Below are positions 16,315 through 26,550 of a stretch of 64,000 bases of DNA, in pieces; positions within the stretch are counted from its first letter, which is position 1; every line of letters begins with the position of its first letter. Below the pieces are notes generated by a model. The model had not been told where the DNA came from. It saw nothing but the letters and a program-made list of their open reading frames with translations, and did no database searches. The stretch comes from a bacterium (GTDB lineage: Bacteria > UBP6 > UBA1177). The stretch is taken from assembly GCA_017538365.1 (NCBI GenBank), contig JAFYIZ010000012.1, positions 1-64,000 of the forward strand, written 5' to 3'. The position numbers and the translations under genes are program-made.

Positions 16315-17496
16315 TCAGCCGAAAATTTCAGTCGGATCAAATTCATAAACACCGTGCTTTTTGTCAATGCAGTAACCAGCGATAAATTCGCTCAAAGTTA
16401 GCCTCTGCCCTTCGAAAACGGGACAAAGCGACTGCTTCAGCGCGAATTTCACACCGTGCGGCATTCCGTCGGAACCGAAAAACATGTCTTTGCCGGGCAC
16501 AAATCCCGCTTTGTCGATAAGCATCCTGAAGGGGTTATTCATTTCTGCAAAACCAATAGGCAGCCTGTCTGCATAGATCTGTGAATCTTCGGTGAAATTG
16601 GGCTGCATCGAAAGGACTATCCCGGCGTTTTTCGCCCTTTTCGCCGTTTCCAAGTCTATAAACTGGGCGTGTTCAAGCCTTATGAACTGGTTACTTCCGT
16701 GCTTTCGAACAGTTTCAGCTGCATCTACCACCTGACGCGCCGCAATGTCTCCCAAAGCGTGGATCGCGACACCGTTTGCGGTAGAGCCGGCCTCCTCAAG
16801 AAGTTCGACAAGTTCAGGCAGAGTGTGCGTCAGAACTCCTTTGTTGCCGTTGAGATAAGGTTTGCTCAAAGCGGCAGTGCACGAGCCGTTCGCGCCGTCT
16901 GTAAAAAGTTTTATTCCTTTTATCTTTCTTTTTGTTGTATCAGGCAGAGTGCGGAAAGTGTTGATGTCAGCCCAGAAGGAAACGCGGTCTTTAAGATCCG
17001 AGCTTTCGATCATTTCAAATATTTCCTGCGATGGCAAGAGCATATCCTCGATCTCGTAGACTCCGCATTCTTTCAGCAGGAATTCGGTGAATTCCGTCAT
17101 AGTTTCAACAGTTGCCGGCATTATCTTTACGAAAAAAAGAAGAAGTTCGGTGACGTGTTCCTCACACCACTCCTGGTTTTCGTAGTTATCGATTATCTCT
17201 TCAAATTCAGGCCTGAGCAGCTTTTCGGCACCTTCATTCATCACGAAACCGTGAAGCGAAAGATTTGAAATTATAAGCGGCGGAAATTTGTTGAGTTCCG
17301 ATTTTGTCAAAGAAAAAGAGCCGCTGTTCCAGCCGTAAGCCAAATTGAGTTTTCCCTCTTCAAGTTTTGCGAACATATCCAACGCCGCTTCTTTGCTACT
17401 CACCTCTTTCAGGCATATCGACTTGAACATTCCTGCATAAAGCGTGAAGTGGCTGTGGGAATCGTGCAGATAAGGAATCGACATTTTGGAAAGCAT
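16315..17496 (-). CDS. Amidohydrolase family 3 (YtcJ-like) protein
   Basis: The 393-residue protein belongs to the amidohydrolase superfamily. It carries LHDSHSHF (metal-binding His pair) at about residues 10-17, a KLFTDGANGS segment near 200, AIHALGDIAARQVV near 250, RLEHAQFID near 275 and FGSDGMPHG near 350. These follow the amidohydrolase_3 metal-site order. It lacks the long N-terminal beta domain of full-length YtcJ proteins (typically over 500 residues), so it is a short version. The reaction is unknown. It is upstream of ispG in the same orientation and probably co-transcribed. Confidence 0.82.
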   Translation of the reverse strand: MLSKMSIPYLHDSHSHFTLYAGMFKSICLKEVSSKEAALDMFAKLEEGKLNLAYGWNSGSFSLTKSELNKFPPLIISNLSLHGFVMNEGAEKLLRPEFEEIIDNYENQEWCEEHVTELLLFFVKIMPATVETMTEFTEFLLKECGVYEIEDMLLPSQEIFEMIESSDLKDRVSFWADINTFRTLPDTTKRKIKGIKLFTDGANGSCTAALSKPYLNGNKGVLTHTLPELVELLEEAGSTANGVAIHALGDIAARQVVDAAETVRKHGSNQFIRLEHAQFIDLETAKRAKNAGIVLSMQPNFTEDSQIYADRLPIGFAEMNNPFRMLIDKAGFVPGKDMFFGSDGMPHGVKFALKQSLCPVFEGQRLTLSEFIAGYCIDKKHGVYEFDPTEIFG

Positions 17497-17539
17497 GAAA
17501 TGACCTCTGTTTTTTAGAAAAGTTCAGATTTTTTAAAAT

Positions 17540-19264
17540 TTATTTAGGTGAAACACCCGGTTTTTTAGGAGTCGGAAGCCACTGGAAACCGTCAAGAACG
17601 ACTGTTGAATCCCATGAATGGTCAGGACCGTAGCCGTCGGTAAGAATTCCCTGCTCAAAAAGAGCGAGTCTCAAAGAGATCTCCTCGTTAGGTTCGACGT
17701 TTCCGACAACTCTGAGCCAGCCTGTGCCGCCGTGACCTTCAGCACAACCGACCATACCGGATTTACCTTCCGTGCCGAAACCGGTTCCATTAAGGAGTAT
17801 GTCATTTTCACAAGCACCCCATTTGTTGAGATTTCCGGTCAACGCATTGTTGCAGTTCGGATTGCAAGCCTTAAAAAGCCCTGCAGGAGCAAGGTCTACA
17901 CCGACCGGATTGCCGCCGTCATCTTTTGCAAGGTTTTTATCATAAGGATTTTTATATTCAGCGTAGGGGTTTTTCTCGTTGTAGGTAGAATCAAGCAGTG
18001 CAATAAAGAAGTCGTTGAAGTTACTTTTGCTGCAAACTGTGCTCGGGTATTCGATCGACATGAAGAAAAGGCTGAATTCAAAAGCTCTTGCATTTGCCGG
18101 AACTTTCATTTTCAAAGTGAGCATGATCGGATCCTGTCCGACAGGAATTTCACTCTCGCTTTTACCGGCACACTGGTTTGTAAGACCGTCCTGAGGAGCC
18201 TGTCCGCCGCAAGATGGTGCTTTCGGAACTTGACATCCCGGCATCATATTCAGCCAATCCGAGGGAAGTTTGCTCGCAGTCTGCATATCACCGGCTGCCA
18301 ACGTTGCAACAGATGCATTCTGCGTAGGACTATCCCACTGACCTGTTGAAAGAACAGCGAGCATATTGCTTCCGTCTTCAGGAACCATTGCTGTGCCGAA
18401 CATATTAGTAACTGCAAAAGTCTGATAGTCGCTTTCGTAGTAAGGCATATCACGGCTTTGTCTCGGCTGAGGATTGTAGTTGCATGACGTAGTACCGTTT
18501 TCGGTTGTGCATGGTTCCGGATTGGTGTCGATCTGTTCGGTTATCGGTTCACCGGCAAGAGAAAGTTCAGCAGAAACAAGACCTGCACAAACTCCCATTG
18601 CCTTCGCAAGTTTTTCAGCGTTACCGGCATAGTCGCCGATCGCAAGAGACAAACCTGCATCGCAGTGCTCGACCTCGTCGACCTCACCGTTGCAGTTATC
18701 ATCAACATAGTTATCCTTCATTTCGTAAGCACCGGCATTGATTCTTTCAGGCGAATCTGTTCCACGGCAGTTGGGTTCCCAGCCTTCTTCACAGCAGTCA
18801 CCGTTGCAGTAGGTGTAACCGTCGCCGTCATAGTCTTTGGCGTTTTCCGGAGTCATATCCTCGCCGTCGCAGTTTTCGTCAATGCCGTTGCTGCATATTT
18901 CAGCCTGCGGAGTAACCTGACCTATGCATTCACTCCAGTCTGTTCCGTCTTCAACGCATGTTGCTACGCCGGCCTTGCATATTCCGACACCCACCGTTCC
19001 GCTCGGTCCGTCATAACATGAACGGGTTTCTCCCGGAGTGCATGTTACATAAATTCCGCCCTGGTTGACGGGTTCCTCATCACTATCGGTCTGTTCGCGG
19101 TCACCGTTTTCTTCACTGTCATTGCCGCCTTCGCTACCGCTGCCTTCGTTTTCACCGTTGTTGCCGTTGTCACCGGTTACGTCATCCTCTTCTTCATCTG
19201 CAGCACATGCAGCAAAGAAAAATGCTGTAAACAAAATCATGAATAACACGCTGATTTTCTTCAT
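17540..19264 (-). CDS. MopE-like / choice-of-anchor-L lipoprotein
   Basis: The 574-residue protein starts with a lipoprotein signal peptide (lipobox AAC near residue 20). A low-complexity acidic Asn/Gly/Glu/Asp tether follows at about 22-68, then a Cys-rich MopE-like segment (TRSCYDGPSGTVGVGICKAG, then CSNGIDENCDGED) at about 75-205. The C-terminal 350 residues include a FFMSIEYP...FNDFFIALLDS pattern typical of the choice-of-anchor-L domain. This combination is characteristic of myxobacteria-like surface proteins. Metal binding by MopE-like repeats is known for MopE itself (copper); here it is only suggested. It has its own promoter upstream and is divergent from the CRTAC1-type lipoprotein gene. 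Confidence 0.85.
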   Translation of the reverse strand: MKKISVLFMILFTAFFFAACAADEEEDDVTGDNGNNGENEGSGSEGGNDSEENGDREQTDSDEEPVNQGGIYVTCTPGETRSCYDGPSGTVGVGICKAGVATCVEDGTDWSECIGQVTPQAEICSNGIDENCDGEDMTPENAKDYDGDGYTYCNGDCCEEGWEPNCRGTDSPERINAGAYEMKDNYVDDNCNGEVDEVEHCDAGLSLAIGDYAGNAEKLAKAMGVCAGLVSAELSLAGEPITEQIDTNPEPCTTENGTTSCNYNPQPRQSRDMPYYESDYQTFAVTNMFGTAMVPEDGSNMLAVLSTGQWDSPTQNASVATLAAGDMQTASKLPSDWLNMMPGCQVPKAPSCGGQAPQDGLTNQCAGKSESEIPVGQDPIMLTLKMKVPANARAFEFSLFFMSIEYPSTVCSKSNFNDFFIALLDSTYNEKNPYAEYKNPYDKNLAKDDGGNPVGVDLAPAGLFKACNPNCNNALTGNLNKWGACENDILLNGTGFGTEGKSGMVGCAEGHGGTGWLRVVGNVEPNEEISLRLALFEQGILTDGYGPDHSWDSTVVLDGFQWLPTPKKPGVSPK

Positions 19265-19303
19265 TTCGACCTCCGGAAGAAATCAATTAACTAAAAACGC
19301 GAT

Positions 19304-19331
19304 ATTTTACAGAAAGTTGAAAATAAAACAA
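19304..19331 (-). promoter_or_regulatory. Probable promoter of the MopE-like lipoprotein gene
   Basis: On the minus strand a TAAAAT -10 (complement of 19304-19309) is followed by ATCGCG and a T-run. A TTGTTT-like -35 lies 16 bases upstream. This is the same arrangement as other promoters in the window. Confidence 0.5.
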
Positions 19332-19366
19332 TAATCTGCGGTATTTTATTTTATTTGAATTTTTGC

Positions 19367-19372
19367 TATAAT
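19367..19372 (+). promoter_or_regulatory. Probable -10 box of the CRTAC1 lipoprotein gene
   Basis: A consensus TATAAT is followed by TGCCGGTC and a T-rich leader. The -35 is not clear (TTTATT at the expected distance). Confidence 0.45.
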
Positions 19373-19414
19373 TGCCGGTCTTCGCTTTTTAATTGTTCAA
19401 AAATGGAGAGTTTT

Positions 19415-21382
19415 ATGAAAAAAACCGGCGTTTTAATTCTTTTGCTCGCTCTTAGTTTCGCTGCCTGCGGAAACGGCTCGAAAACGGAAACCGACAACAC
19501 TCAACCGGAAGAAGTTATTGAGCCGATATGCCTGACTCCCAAAGCAGGTCCTTACAATCTTAAATTCACCGATATTTCGGAAGAAATGGGAGTTCAAACG
19601 CTGAATGCGCTCGGTACGCAGATAACGATTGCCGATATCGACGGCGACAAATGGCCGGATGTCTACACAACGATGACATCTAAATTACGTGAAGATCAGA
19701 ATGAACCGCAAAACCTTTACAAACTTCTTAAAAATGTCAAAGGCAGGAATTTTGAAGACATCACCTTTACGAGCGGTCTTTTTGCGGCCAAAAACGGAAC
19801 GAACGGACTGGCTTCGACTTATGTAGTTTTCGCAGATATGAACAACGACGGTTTTCAGGATGCTTTTAATGTCGTTTATGTCGACAAGAACACTTTGCTG
19901 GACGACTCTTTCGAAGAAGATTATTCCCGTGTTTATCTGAATAACGGCGACGGAACATTCAAGTATATCGGCGGCAATTTCATTCTTGAAGATTATTTTT
20001 CAGCCATTGCCGGAGTTACCTTCCTCGATTATGACCACGACGGCATAATCGATATGTTTCTCGGACGCCATTACAACAATTACGGCTATCTTGAATCGTG
20101 CGAACAGGATACTTTGATGAAAGGTTCCGGTAACGGTGTTTTTGAAAATGTCGTCAACGGAACGAGCGGTCTTGAAACAGTGAAAGCGGATGATGATTCG
20201 CTTGCAAAAGGAAACTTCAACAAACCGACCTGGGGTGTTACGGCATGTGATGTCGACGGTGACGGTTTTGCCGACATTCTCACTTCAAGTTACGGAAGAT
20301 CCTACAATATGCTGTACAGAAACAAAGGCGACGGAACTTTTGAAGACCTTTCTATAAGTTCGAATTTCGCACACGACAACAATGAAAACTACGGCGACGA
20401 CCAGTTTTTTGCATGCTACTGCGAAGCCGAATCCAACAAAGACACAGATTACTGCTCCATATCAACAGGAGCCCTCATCAGCTGCGACGGTGTCAACGGC
20501 TGGGAACCCGGATTTTCCGATCAGCCGTACAGACTTGGCGGAAACAGCGCAGGAACTCTCTGCGGCGACTTTGACGGCGACGGCGACATCGACCTTTTCC
20601 AGATCGAACTTGCACACTGGCATATAGGAGAGTCTAGTGACAAATCGCAGCTTATAATGAACGACGGTTTCCCTGAAAAGCCTCTGAAACGCCTTTCGGA
20701 AGAAGAAAGCGGCATTACGAGAAAACGCTCAGGCTCTTGGAATGACGGCGATCTCGGCGGTTTGGCAACCGACTTCGACAACGACGGAAAGCTCGACATT
20801 TACATTCTGAGTTCCGATTATCCGGGAACCAAATCGATGCTTTTCCAACAGCAGGCCGACGGCAAATTCAGCGAAACGGCAAAAGATGCAGGAGCTCAGG
20901 TTCTGCGTGCCCACGGCGGCGCCTTCGTCGATATCGACAGAGACGGCGACTATGACTTAATTGTCGGAACATCGTTCATGCGCTGGGCGACAACTGATAC
21001 TGACGGCAAGAAAAAACCTGAAGAACAGTGGATCAAAGTGCTCCGCAACGATACCGGTCAGGATGCCAACAAAGTCATAATCGATATTTCGGGCTCAACT
21101 GCAAACCGTGACGCAATAGGCGCGAAAATCATCGTCAAAGCAGGCGGCAAGCAGTTTGTCCGCGAAGTTCAGGGCGCATACGGTCTCAACGGCTTCCAGA
21201 ACGACCACCTTCAGATCATCGGTCTCGGCGACATCTGCGAAGTCGAAGGAATAGAGATCCACTGGCCGGACAAAGAAAACTCAGTCACGACATACGACAA
21301 AGTTTTTGCGAACTATGTTCTTGAAATCAATCAGGAAACCGGCTTAAAGCACCACAAAATCGAAGAATACTTCGGCAAATAA
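19415..21382 (+). CDS. CRTAC1-family FG-GAP/ASPIC-UnbV lipoprotein
   Basis: The start at 19415 follows GGAGAG by 4 bases and gives a lipoprotein signal peptide with lipobox AAC near residue 17. The 655-residue product has repeated FG-GAP/VCBS calcium-binding blades: DIDGDKWPDVY, DMNNDGFQDAF, DYDHDGIIDMF, DVDGDGFADIL, DFDGDGDIDLF, DFDNDGKLDIY and DIDRDGDYDLI, consistent with a seven-bladed propeller. The C-terminal ASPIC/UnbV domain is at about 545-640 (GAKIIVKAGGKQFVREVQGAYG, IEIHWPD). A Cys-rich insertion (CYCEAES...YCSISTGALISC) interrupts the middle of the propeller. A cell-surface, calcium-dependent binding role is the usual inference. Confidence 0.9.
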   Translation: MKKTGVLILLLALSFAACGNGSKTETDNTQPEEVIEPICLTPKAGPYNLKFTDISEEMGVQTLNALGTQITIADIDGDKWPDVYTTMTSKLREDQNEPQNLYKLLKNVKGRNFEDITFTSGLFAAKNGTNGLASTYVVFADMNNDGFQDAFNVVYVDKNTLLDDSFEEDYSRVYLNNGDGTFKYIGGNFILEDYFSAIAGVTFLDYDHDGIIDMFLGRHYNNYGYLESCEQDTLMKGSGNGVFENVVNGTSGLETVKADDDSLAKGNFNKPTWGVTACDVDGDGFADILTSSYGRSYNMLYRNKGDGTFEDLSISSNFAHDNNENYGDDQFFACYCEAESNKDTDYCSISTGALISCDGVNGWEPGFSDQPYRLGGNSAGTLCGDFDGDGDIDLFQIELAHWHIGESSDKSQLIMNDGFPEKPLKRLSEEESGITRKRSGSWNDGDLGGLATDFDNDGKLDIYILSSDYPGTKSMLFQQQADGKFSETAKDAGAQVLRAHGGAFVDIDRDGDYDLIVGTSFMRWATTDTDGKKKPEEQWIKVLRNDTGQDANKVIIDISGSTANRDAIGAKIIVKAGGKQFVREVQGAYGLNGFQNDHLQIIGLGDICEVEGIEIHWPDKENSVTTYDKVFANYVLEINQETGLKHHKIEEYFGK

Positions 21383-21388
21383 CTCTTT

Positions 21389-22270
21389 ATGGAAGAAGCT
21401 CAAAATAATTCCGCATACATCCCTGCTCCGAACAAAAAAACAGCTCGGGAATATTCGCTTCTTCTCGACTCTCTTTCAATCGCTAACAACGCCGTTTTCC
21501 GCTGGAATTCGTGGCAGATAGAGGTCGATTTCAGTGACTACGAAAAGGCAAAAAATGAAATTTCAGCTTACGAAAAATATGGAAGAATAGAAAAAATCCA
21601 CAATAAATTCGCACACATACGATTTCAGAAAGTTGATTGGATCTGTTTTTGTGCGACTCTCATTCTTCTTGCAGCATTCCACGTTTTTATTTATGAATTT
21701 GACCATTCGGAACTCATAAAAGCAGGCCGCTCAAGTGCTGCCGCAATAACAGAAGGCGAATTTTTCAGAGCAGTCACCGCCCTCACCCTTCACGGCGATT
21801 ACAAACACCTTTTTTCCAACATTTTTTTCGGCGGGATCGTACTCTGGGCACTTTCAACCATGACAGGAACCGGTTTCGCGCTTCTTTTTGCCCTTTTCAC
21901 AGGTTTTGCAGGAAATGTGATGAACGCCTTTTTCTACGGCAGCGCACACAACTCAATCGGCGCTTCGACCTCTGTTTTCGGCGTTATCGGAGTTCTTGCA
22001 GGTTTGCAGTTTTTCGACAGTTTCCGCGAGAAAAAACTCGGCCGCTGGATCCCTTTCGGTGCGGCTTTAGGACTATTGGCAATGCTCGGAAGCAGTGAAA
22101 AAAGCGATGTCCTTGCCCACCTTTTCGGCTTTGCAGCAGGCCTTCCCGCCGGAACAATTTTCGGAGCACTATTCTCAAAACGCAGCATCCCCGGAAAAAC
22201 CGTTCAAAACATATCTGCAATTCTATTTATTTCAGTGATTTTCGGCTGCTGGATTATTGCCGTAGATTAA
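21389..22270 (+). CDS. Rhomboid family intramembrane serine protease
   Basis: The 293-residue membrane protein has an N-terminal cytoplasmic part of about 85 residues. It is followed by the rhomboid core: a HGDYKHLFSNI motif in the second segment, the catalytic serine in GASTSVFG (about residue 195), and the catalytic histidine in DVLAHLFGFAAG (about residue 240). At least six hydrophobic segments are visible. It cleaves membrane proteins within the bilayer; the substrates are unknown. It begins 6 bases after the CRTAC1 lipoprotein gene and no strong ribosome site is seen, so translation probably depends on the upstream gene. Confidence 0.9.
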   Translation: MEEAQNNSAYIPAPNKKTAREYSLLLDSLSIANNAVFRWNSWQIEVDFSDYEKAKNEISAYEKYGRIEKIHNKFAHIRFQKVDWICFCATLILLAAFHVFIYEFDHSELIKAGRSSAAAITEGEFFRAVTALTLHGDYKHLFSNIFFGGIVLWALSTMTGTGFALLFALFTGFAGNVMNAFFYGSAHNSIGASTSVFGVIGVLAGLQFFDSFREKKLGRWIPFGAALGLLAMLGSSEKSDVLAHLFGFAAGLPAGTIFGALFSKRSIPGKTVQNISAILFISVIFGCWIIAVD

Positions 22271-22289
22271 AACTGAGAACTAAATAATA

Positions 22290-22919
22290 TTATCCGAAAA
22301 TTTTTCTTTTGACTTCGCGGGTATATGTGAATGCGCTGATAAGGCTGAAAACTATCGAAGACCAGATGAGGAAATAACCGACGCCTGAGGGATTCCAGTC
22401 AATATTGACAAGAGCGAGCAGGGTTTTCTGATTTATCATAAAGAACGGCAGAGCAAACATCTGCAGCATGGTTTTAGTTTTGCCCCAGATATCGGCTGCG
22501 ATAACCAGATCGTGCTCCATTGCAAGCGAGCGGATTCCGAAAATATAAAATTCGCGCGCCAGAATTATGATGACCGGCCATGCGGAGATTTCCTGCATCG
22601 AAACGAGCAGAACCAGCGTGAGATTGACGATGAACTTGTCTGCAAGCGGGTCAAGCAGTTTGCCTGAGACGGAAACTGTACCCGATTTCCGCGCAAGATA
22701 GCCGTCAAAAAAGTCGGTGACAGTCGCTATCGTGTAGAAAATCCATGACCACAGACGCATTACCGGAGTATTGAGCCAGATAAAGAGAAGAACCACCGGA
22801 ACAAGAATGATTCTGATCGAAGTGAGAAGGTTCGGAATCGTCAGAATATCCTTCTTGAAATTGCGTAACCTGTCAATAATTTTACGTTTTCCGGCGCCGC
22901 CTTTAAATTTTTTCACCAT
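22290..22919 (-). CDS. pgsA: CDP-diacylglycerol-glycerol-3-phosphate 3-phosphatidyltransferase
   Basis: This CDP-alcohol phosphatidyltransferase makes phosphatidylglycerol phosphate. The family motif D-G-x2-A-R-x8-G-x3-D-x3-D is visible as DGYLARKSG...GKLLDPLAD, preceded by TDFF. The 209-residue length and the four to five hydrophobic segments are typical. The start overlaps the stop of the lytic transglycosylase gene by 7 bases. With ftsH upstream, the three genes form a minus-strand cluster of envelope functions. Confidence 0.92.
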   Translation of the reverse strand: MVKKFKGGAGKRKIIDRLRNFKKDILTIPNLLTSIRIILVPVVLLFIWLNTPVMRLWSWIFYTIATVTDFFDGYLARKSGTVSVSGKLLDPLADKFIVNLTLVLLVSMQEISAWPVIIILAREFYIFGIRSLAMEHDLVIAADIWGKTKTMLQMFALPFFMINQKTLLALVNIDWNPSGVGYFLIWSSIVFSLISAFTYTREVKRKIFG

Positions 22920-23515
22920 GGCTCTTTCCCCGTGTAAATTTTATAAAAACCGTGTATTTTATCGACATAATTCATAGTTTCGTCAAACGGCGGAACCCCG
23001 TCGTAATAAACAACCGCAGCGGGGCCGGCGTTGTATCCGGCAACTGCGCTTTTGGCATTGTTCTTGAATTTTTTCAGCATTTTTTTCAGATATTTAGTGC
23101 CGCCCATGATATTCTGTTCGGCATCGAAAACATTCTTCACCCCTACTTCAGTTGCCGTATCGGGCATAAGCTGCATGAGTCCTTTCGCTCCGGCGCTCGA
23201 AATTGCCTTCGGATCGAAAAGGGATTCAGCCTTTATCACGCTTTTTATGAGGAAAAAATCGACTCCGTGCTTTTCGGAAGCACGTCTGATGATTTCGTCA
23301 TACTGATTTTCACGTCCCGGATTGATTTTGTAACCCGCTTTGTGCTTGACTTCGCCTTTCGTCACGTACAAAGGCTTGCAGGAGCGAAGATCGGCGCACT
23401 GATTCGTAAAGGTGTAGCGGTCTGAAAGCGGTTCGTAAAGATAATAAATTTTGACTGTGTCGGCAAAAATCTGAAAAAAAGAAAAAATTGTAAGACTAAG
23501 CACTAAAAAACGCAT
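22913..23515 (-). CDS. Lytic transglycosylase (SLT domain)
   Basis: The 200-residue exported protein has a signal peptide (to about residue 18), a short region with a Cys pair (CADLRSC), and an SLT/goose-lysozyme-like domain at about 75-190. The catalytic Glu lies in VIKAESLFDPKAISSAGAKGLMQLMPDTA, followed by GGTKYL and AVAGYNAGP. It cleaves peptidoglycan glycan strands in the periplasm. It starts 2 bases after the ftsH stop codon and overlaps pgsA. Confidence 0.93.
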   Translation of the reverse strand: MRFLVLSLTIFSFFQIFADTVKIYYLYEPLSDRYTFTNQCADLRSCKPLYVTKGEVKHKAGYKINPGRENQYDEIIRRASEKHGVDFFLIKSVIKAESLFDPKAISSAGAKGLMQLMPDTATEVGVKNVFDAEQNIMGGTKYLKKMLKKFKNNAKSAVAGYNAGPAAVVYYDGVPPFDETMNYVDKIHGFYKIYTGKEPW

Positions 23516-23517
23516 TA

Positions 23518-25353
23518 TTATTCTTCCGTCGCAGTCTCTCCGCTCTTTTCCGGCTGCTGTTTCGGCTCAAAAGCCTCCATTATTTCGTCTCTTTCGAGCG
23601 TCTCTTTTTCGACAAGCGCGCTAACAAGCCTTTCAACGCCGTCTCTGTGAGCTTCAAGTATGTTTTTCGCATCGGCATAGGCCTGTTCTATGATCTTCTG
23701 GACCTCTTCATCGATTTTCTGTGAAGTCGCTTCACTTACCTGAGTTCTCTTTCCGAGCTCTCGACCTAAGAAAACCTGTTCTTCCTTTTCGCCGTAGCTG
23801 ATGGGTCCGAGATCATCGCCCATTCCCCACTGCATGACCATGTTCCGGGCAATCTGAGTTGCGCGTTCGATGTCGTTTCCGGCGCCGGTCGTGATCCTGC
23901 CGATGAAAACTTCCTCAGCCGCTCTGCCGCCCATGAGAACTTTGATTCTGTCTACGAGTTCGGCTCTGTGATATGAATATTTGTCCTTTTCGGGAAGCTG
24001 CTGCGTTACGCCCAAAGCCCTTCCGCGCGGCACAATCGAAACTTTGTGGACAGGATCGGCATATTCGGAGCAGAGCCCGACAACGACGTGACCTGCCTCG
24101 TGATAAGCAGTATCCTTCTTTTCTTCGGGAGTCTGCACCATAGTTTTGCGCGCTTTTCCCATAAAAATCTTGTCTTTCGCGTCTTCGATGTCAGCCATCG
24201 TCACTTCGTTTTCAGATCTCGATGCCGCGATAAGTGCCGCTTCGTTGAGAAGGTTTGCAAGATCGGCACCCGAAAGCCCGGGAGTTCCCTTCGCGATATC
24301 GCCGAAATTGATGTCAGGTGCGGTTTTTATCTTTTCCGCATGAACTTTGAGAATGAGTTCGCGCCCCTTGATGTCTGGAAGCGGCACGTAGACCTGCCTG
24401 TCGAATCTGCCGGGACGAAGAAGCGCCGGATCGAGAACGTCAGGCCTGTTGGTTGCCGCGATAACGATGATCCCAAGGTCACTGCCGAAACCGTCCATTT
24501 CAACAAGAAGCTGGTTCAAGGTCTGCTCTCTCTCGTCGTTTCCGCCGCCCAAGCCTGCTCCGCGCTGACGACCTACCGCATCGATTTCGTCAACAAAAAT
24601 TATGCACGGCGCCTTGGCTTTCGCGTTTTCAAAAAGGTCTCTCACCCTGCTCGCACCGACACCGACGAACATTTCGACGAAATCGGAACCGCTTATGATG
24701 AAAAACGGAACATCGGCTTCCCCCGCAACTGCTTTTGCGAGCAAGGTTTTACCTGTTCCGGGAGGCCCCACAAGAAGGACTCCGTGCGGGATCTTAGCAC
24801 CGATTTTGGTGTAAACCGACGGTTTTTTGAGAAAATCGACGACTTCTTCAAGCTCTTCCTTCGCCTCGTCAACGCCTGCAACATCCTTGAAACGGATCTG
24901 GTTCTGGTCTTTCGAAATCATGCGGTGTTTGCTTTTTCCGAACGAGAAAGCCTTGTTGTTTCCGCCGTTCATCTGACGCAGGAAGAATATGAAAATGGCA
25001 ACAAAAATTATCATCGGAAGCCAAGAAATGAGGAGAGTTTTCCAGAGCGAATCGTCTTCCGGCTTTTTGTAGGTCGCTGGGACGTTGTTTTCAGCCAGGA
25101 ACTCCGACATCCTCTCTCCACTTGGTCCTATCACCGTGAATTTGGTGTCTTTTCCGTCGTTGAGAACGCCGCTGAACTCGATCCCGTCAATAAAAACTTC
25201 TTTTATTTCCTGATTTTTAACCTTTTGCCGGAACTCGGTCATATTGATTTCAGCGACCGGCGCAGATTCCGTCATTCTCGAAAGACTTATTGCGACAAAA
25301 GCAAGAACAGCGATAAACAGCCAAACAATCAGTGTTCTGTAATTGAATTTCAT
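23518..25353 (-). CDS. ftsH: ATP-dependent zinc metalloprotease FtsH
   Basis: FtsH is the membrane AAA+ protease that degrades misassembled membrane proteins and regulators. The 611-residue protein has two membrane segments (about residues 8-25 and 105-125) flanking a small periplasmic domain. The AAA module has Walker A GPPGTGKT and Walker [15 protein letters not shown], and the second region of homology includes [11 protein letters not shown]. The zinc site HEAGH is near residue 425. The C-terminus has a short polar tail. The ATG is preceded by GGAG. A TATATA-type -10 lies near 25395-25400 on the minus strand. Confidence 0.97.
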   Translation of the reverse strand: MKFNYRTLIVWLFIAVLAFVAISLSRMTESAPVAEINMTEFRQKVKNQEIKEVFIDGIEFSGVLNDGKDTKFTVIGPSGERMSEFLAENNVPATYKKPEDDSLWKTLLISWLPMIIFVAIFIFFLRQMNGGNNKAFSFGKSKHRMISKDQNQIRFKDVAGVDEAKEELEEVVDFLKKPSVYTKIGAKIPHGVLLVGPPGTGKTLLAKAVAGEADVPFFIISGSDFVEMFVGVGASRVRDLFENAKAKAPCIIFVDEIDAVGRQRGAGLGGGNDEREQTLNQLLVEMDGFGSDLGIIVIAATNRPDVLDPALLRPGRFDRQVYVPLPDIKGRELILKVHAEKIKTAPDINFGDIAKGTPGLSGADLANLLNEAALIAASRSENEVTMADIEDAKDKIFMGKARKTMVQTPEEKKDTAYHEAGHVVVGLCSEYADPVHKVSIVPRGRALGVTQQLPEKDKYSYHRAELVDRIKVLMGGRAAEEVFIGRITTGAGNDIERATQIARNMVMQWGMGDDLGPISYGEKEEQVFLGRELGKRTQVSEATSQKIDEEVQKIIEQAYADAKNILEAHRDGVERLVSALVEKETLERDEIMEAFEPKQQPEKSGETATEE

Positions 25354-25401
25354 ATATTTCTCCTAAATCAAACATCAAAAGAACGTATTTCCGCTATATA
25401 A

Positions 25402-25893
25402 GCACAAAAACGCAAAAGCGAAGTATTTTAGCAATATTTTCTAAAATTAAAATAAATATCTATAAAAAAGGCAAAACGACCCGAAAAAGGTTTCAACCCG
25501 ATCATTTTCTGATAATCAATAACAAAATTATTTATCACATCGTAGCACCATTAAAATCTTTTGAAAAATCAGGAAGTTATTTTGCAGAACCCTCTCAGAC
25601 GCTTCGTGCGGAGCTTCTTGTTATGCAAAATTTTAAATAAATTAATTTTATACTCAAAACTATTGAAGTTAAAAAAATAAAACTTTCAAATTACTACATT
25701 AATTTTTTGACTTTTTAATACAAACATATAAAATATTTTTTGAATTTGATCTTTGGGAGAAAAATTTATTCATAAAAAACTTGATTTATTTTTATTTAAC
25801 AGTAAACAAACGACATAATGACCGAAAAGAGGGTTTATATCAAACACTTTGTGTCCCTCGAGTAGGTCTTTTTTTATTTTCCGGAGCCAAAAA
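25402..25893. other. AT-rich intergenic stretch without visible genes
   Basis: These about 490 bases between ftsH (minus) and the NYN gene (plus) are very AT-rich. I see no convincing open frame, RNA gene or terminator. A CGCTTCGTGCGGAGCTTC patch near 25600 is the only GC-rich spot. The last 60 bases should include the promoter of the NYN gene. Confidence 0.5.
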
Positions 25894-26529
25894 ATGGAAA
25901 TAGTAACAATGATCGACGGCGGTTTTTTGAGGAAAAAGTATCATGCAGCGTTTAAGGAAAACATTTCTGCTTTGCAAATCAAAAATTTTGTAGGCAACAT
26001 CATAAAATATTCCGGTTTCGGCGGAATAAATACTTACAGAGTTTATTTTTATGACTGCAAACCATGCGATGCGAAGACGACCTACCCTGTTTCAAACAAA
26101 GCTCTCAATTTGGCAAAAACGACTCAATATGACGAAAGCCTGAAACTTATAAACGATATCCGCGGCCTGGATTTTTTTGCGTTTAGAGAGGGACAGCTTT
26201 CTTTTTCAGGATGGAAACTAAAAAAGAAATGCTACAAAGAAACACCTTATACTGATGAAAGTTTCGATCTTGATCTGGCTCAAAAAGGAGTCGATATCAA
26301 AATCGGTCTTGATATCGCATGGATAAGCTACAACAATATTTCCGAGAGGATACTTCTTGTTACGGGTGACAGTGATTTTATTCCGGCGATAAAAACTGCA
26401 CGGCGCAACGGGATTTTTGTTCATCTTTTTACTCTGGGACATCACGTAAAAGATGATTTAAAGTTAAATGCCGATGTTTGTATCGAAAATTCTCTTTCAG
26501 ATCTTTTAGAGAAAAATGAAGATTATTAG
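25894..26529 (+). CDS. NYN domain (PIN-like) protein
   Basis: The 211-residue protein is an NYN/DUF88-type PIN-fold protein. It has an early acidic site (MIDGGFL), a second acidic cluster (VDIKIGLDIAWIS, about residues 130-145), and LLVTGDSDFIPAIKTARRNGI (about 152-175), the family's hallmark third site. These Asp residues form the metal site of predicted RNases. The start is taken at 25894, with a GGAG site upstream; an earlier in-frame start adds no conserved sequence. Natural RNA targets are unknown. It is isolated, followed by repeat DNA. Confidence 0.85.
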   Translation: MEIVTMIDGGFLRKKYHAAFKENISALQIKNFVGNIIKYSGFGGINTYRVYFYDCKPCDAKTTYPVSNKALNLAKTTQYDESLKLINDIRGLDFFAFREGQLSFSGWKLKKKCYKETPYTDESFDLDLAQKGVDIKIGLDIAWISYNNISERILLVTGDSDFIPAIKTARRNGIFVHLFTLGHHVKDDLKLNADVCIENSLSDLLEKNEDY

Positions 26530-26550
26530 AGTCTCTCTTATTGTAGGTTG

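Noticed and set aside
24046-25401. A 451-codon open frame on the plus strand opposite ftsH
   Set aside because: ftsH is unmistakable on the other strand. The antisense product has no recognisable motif and odd composition.
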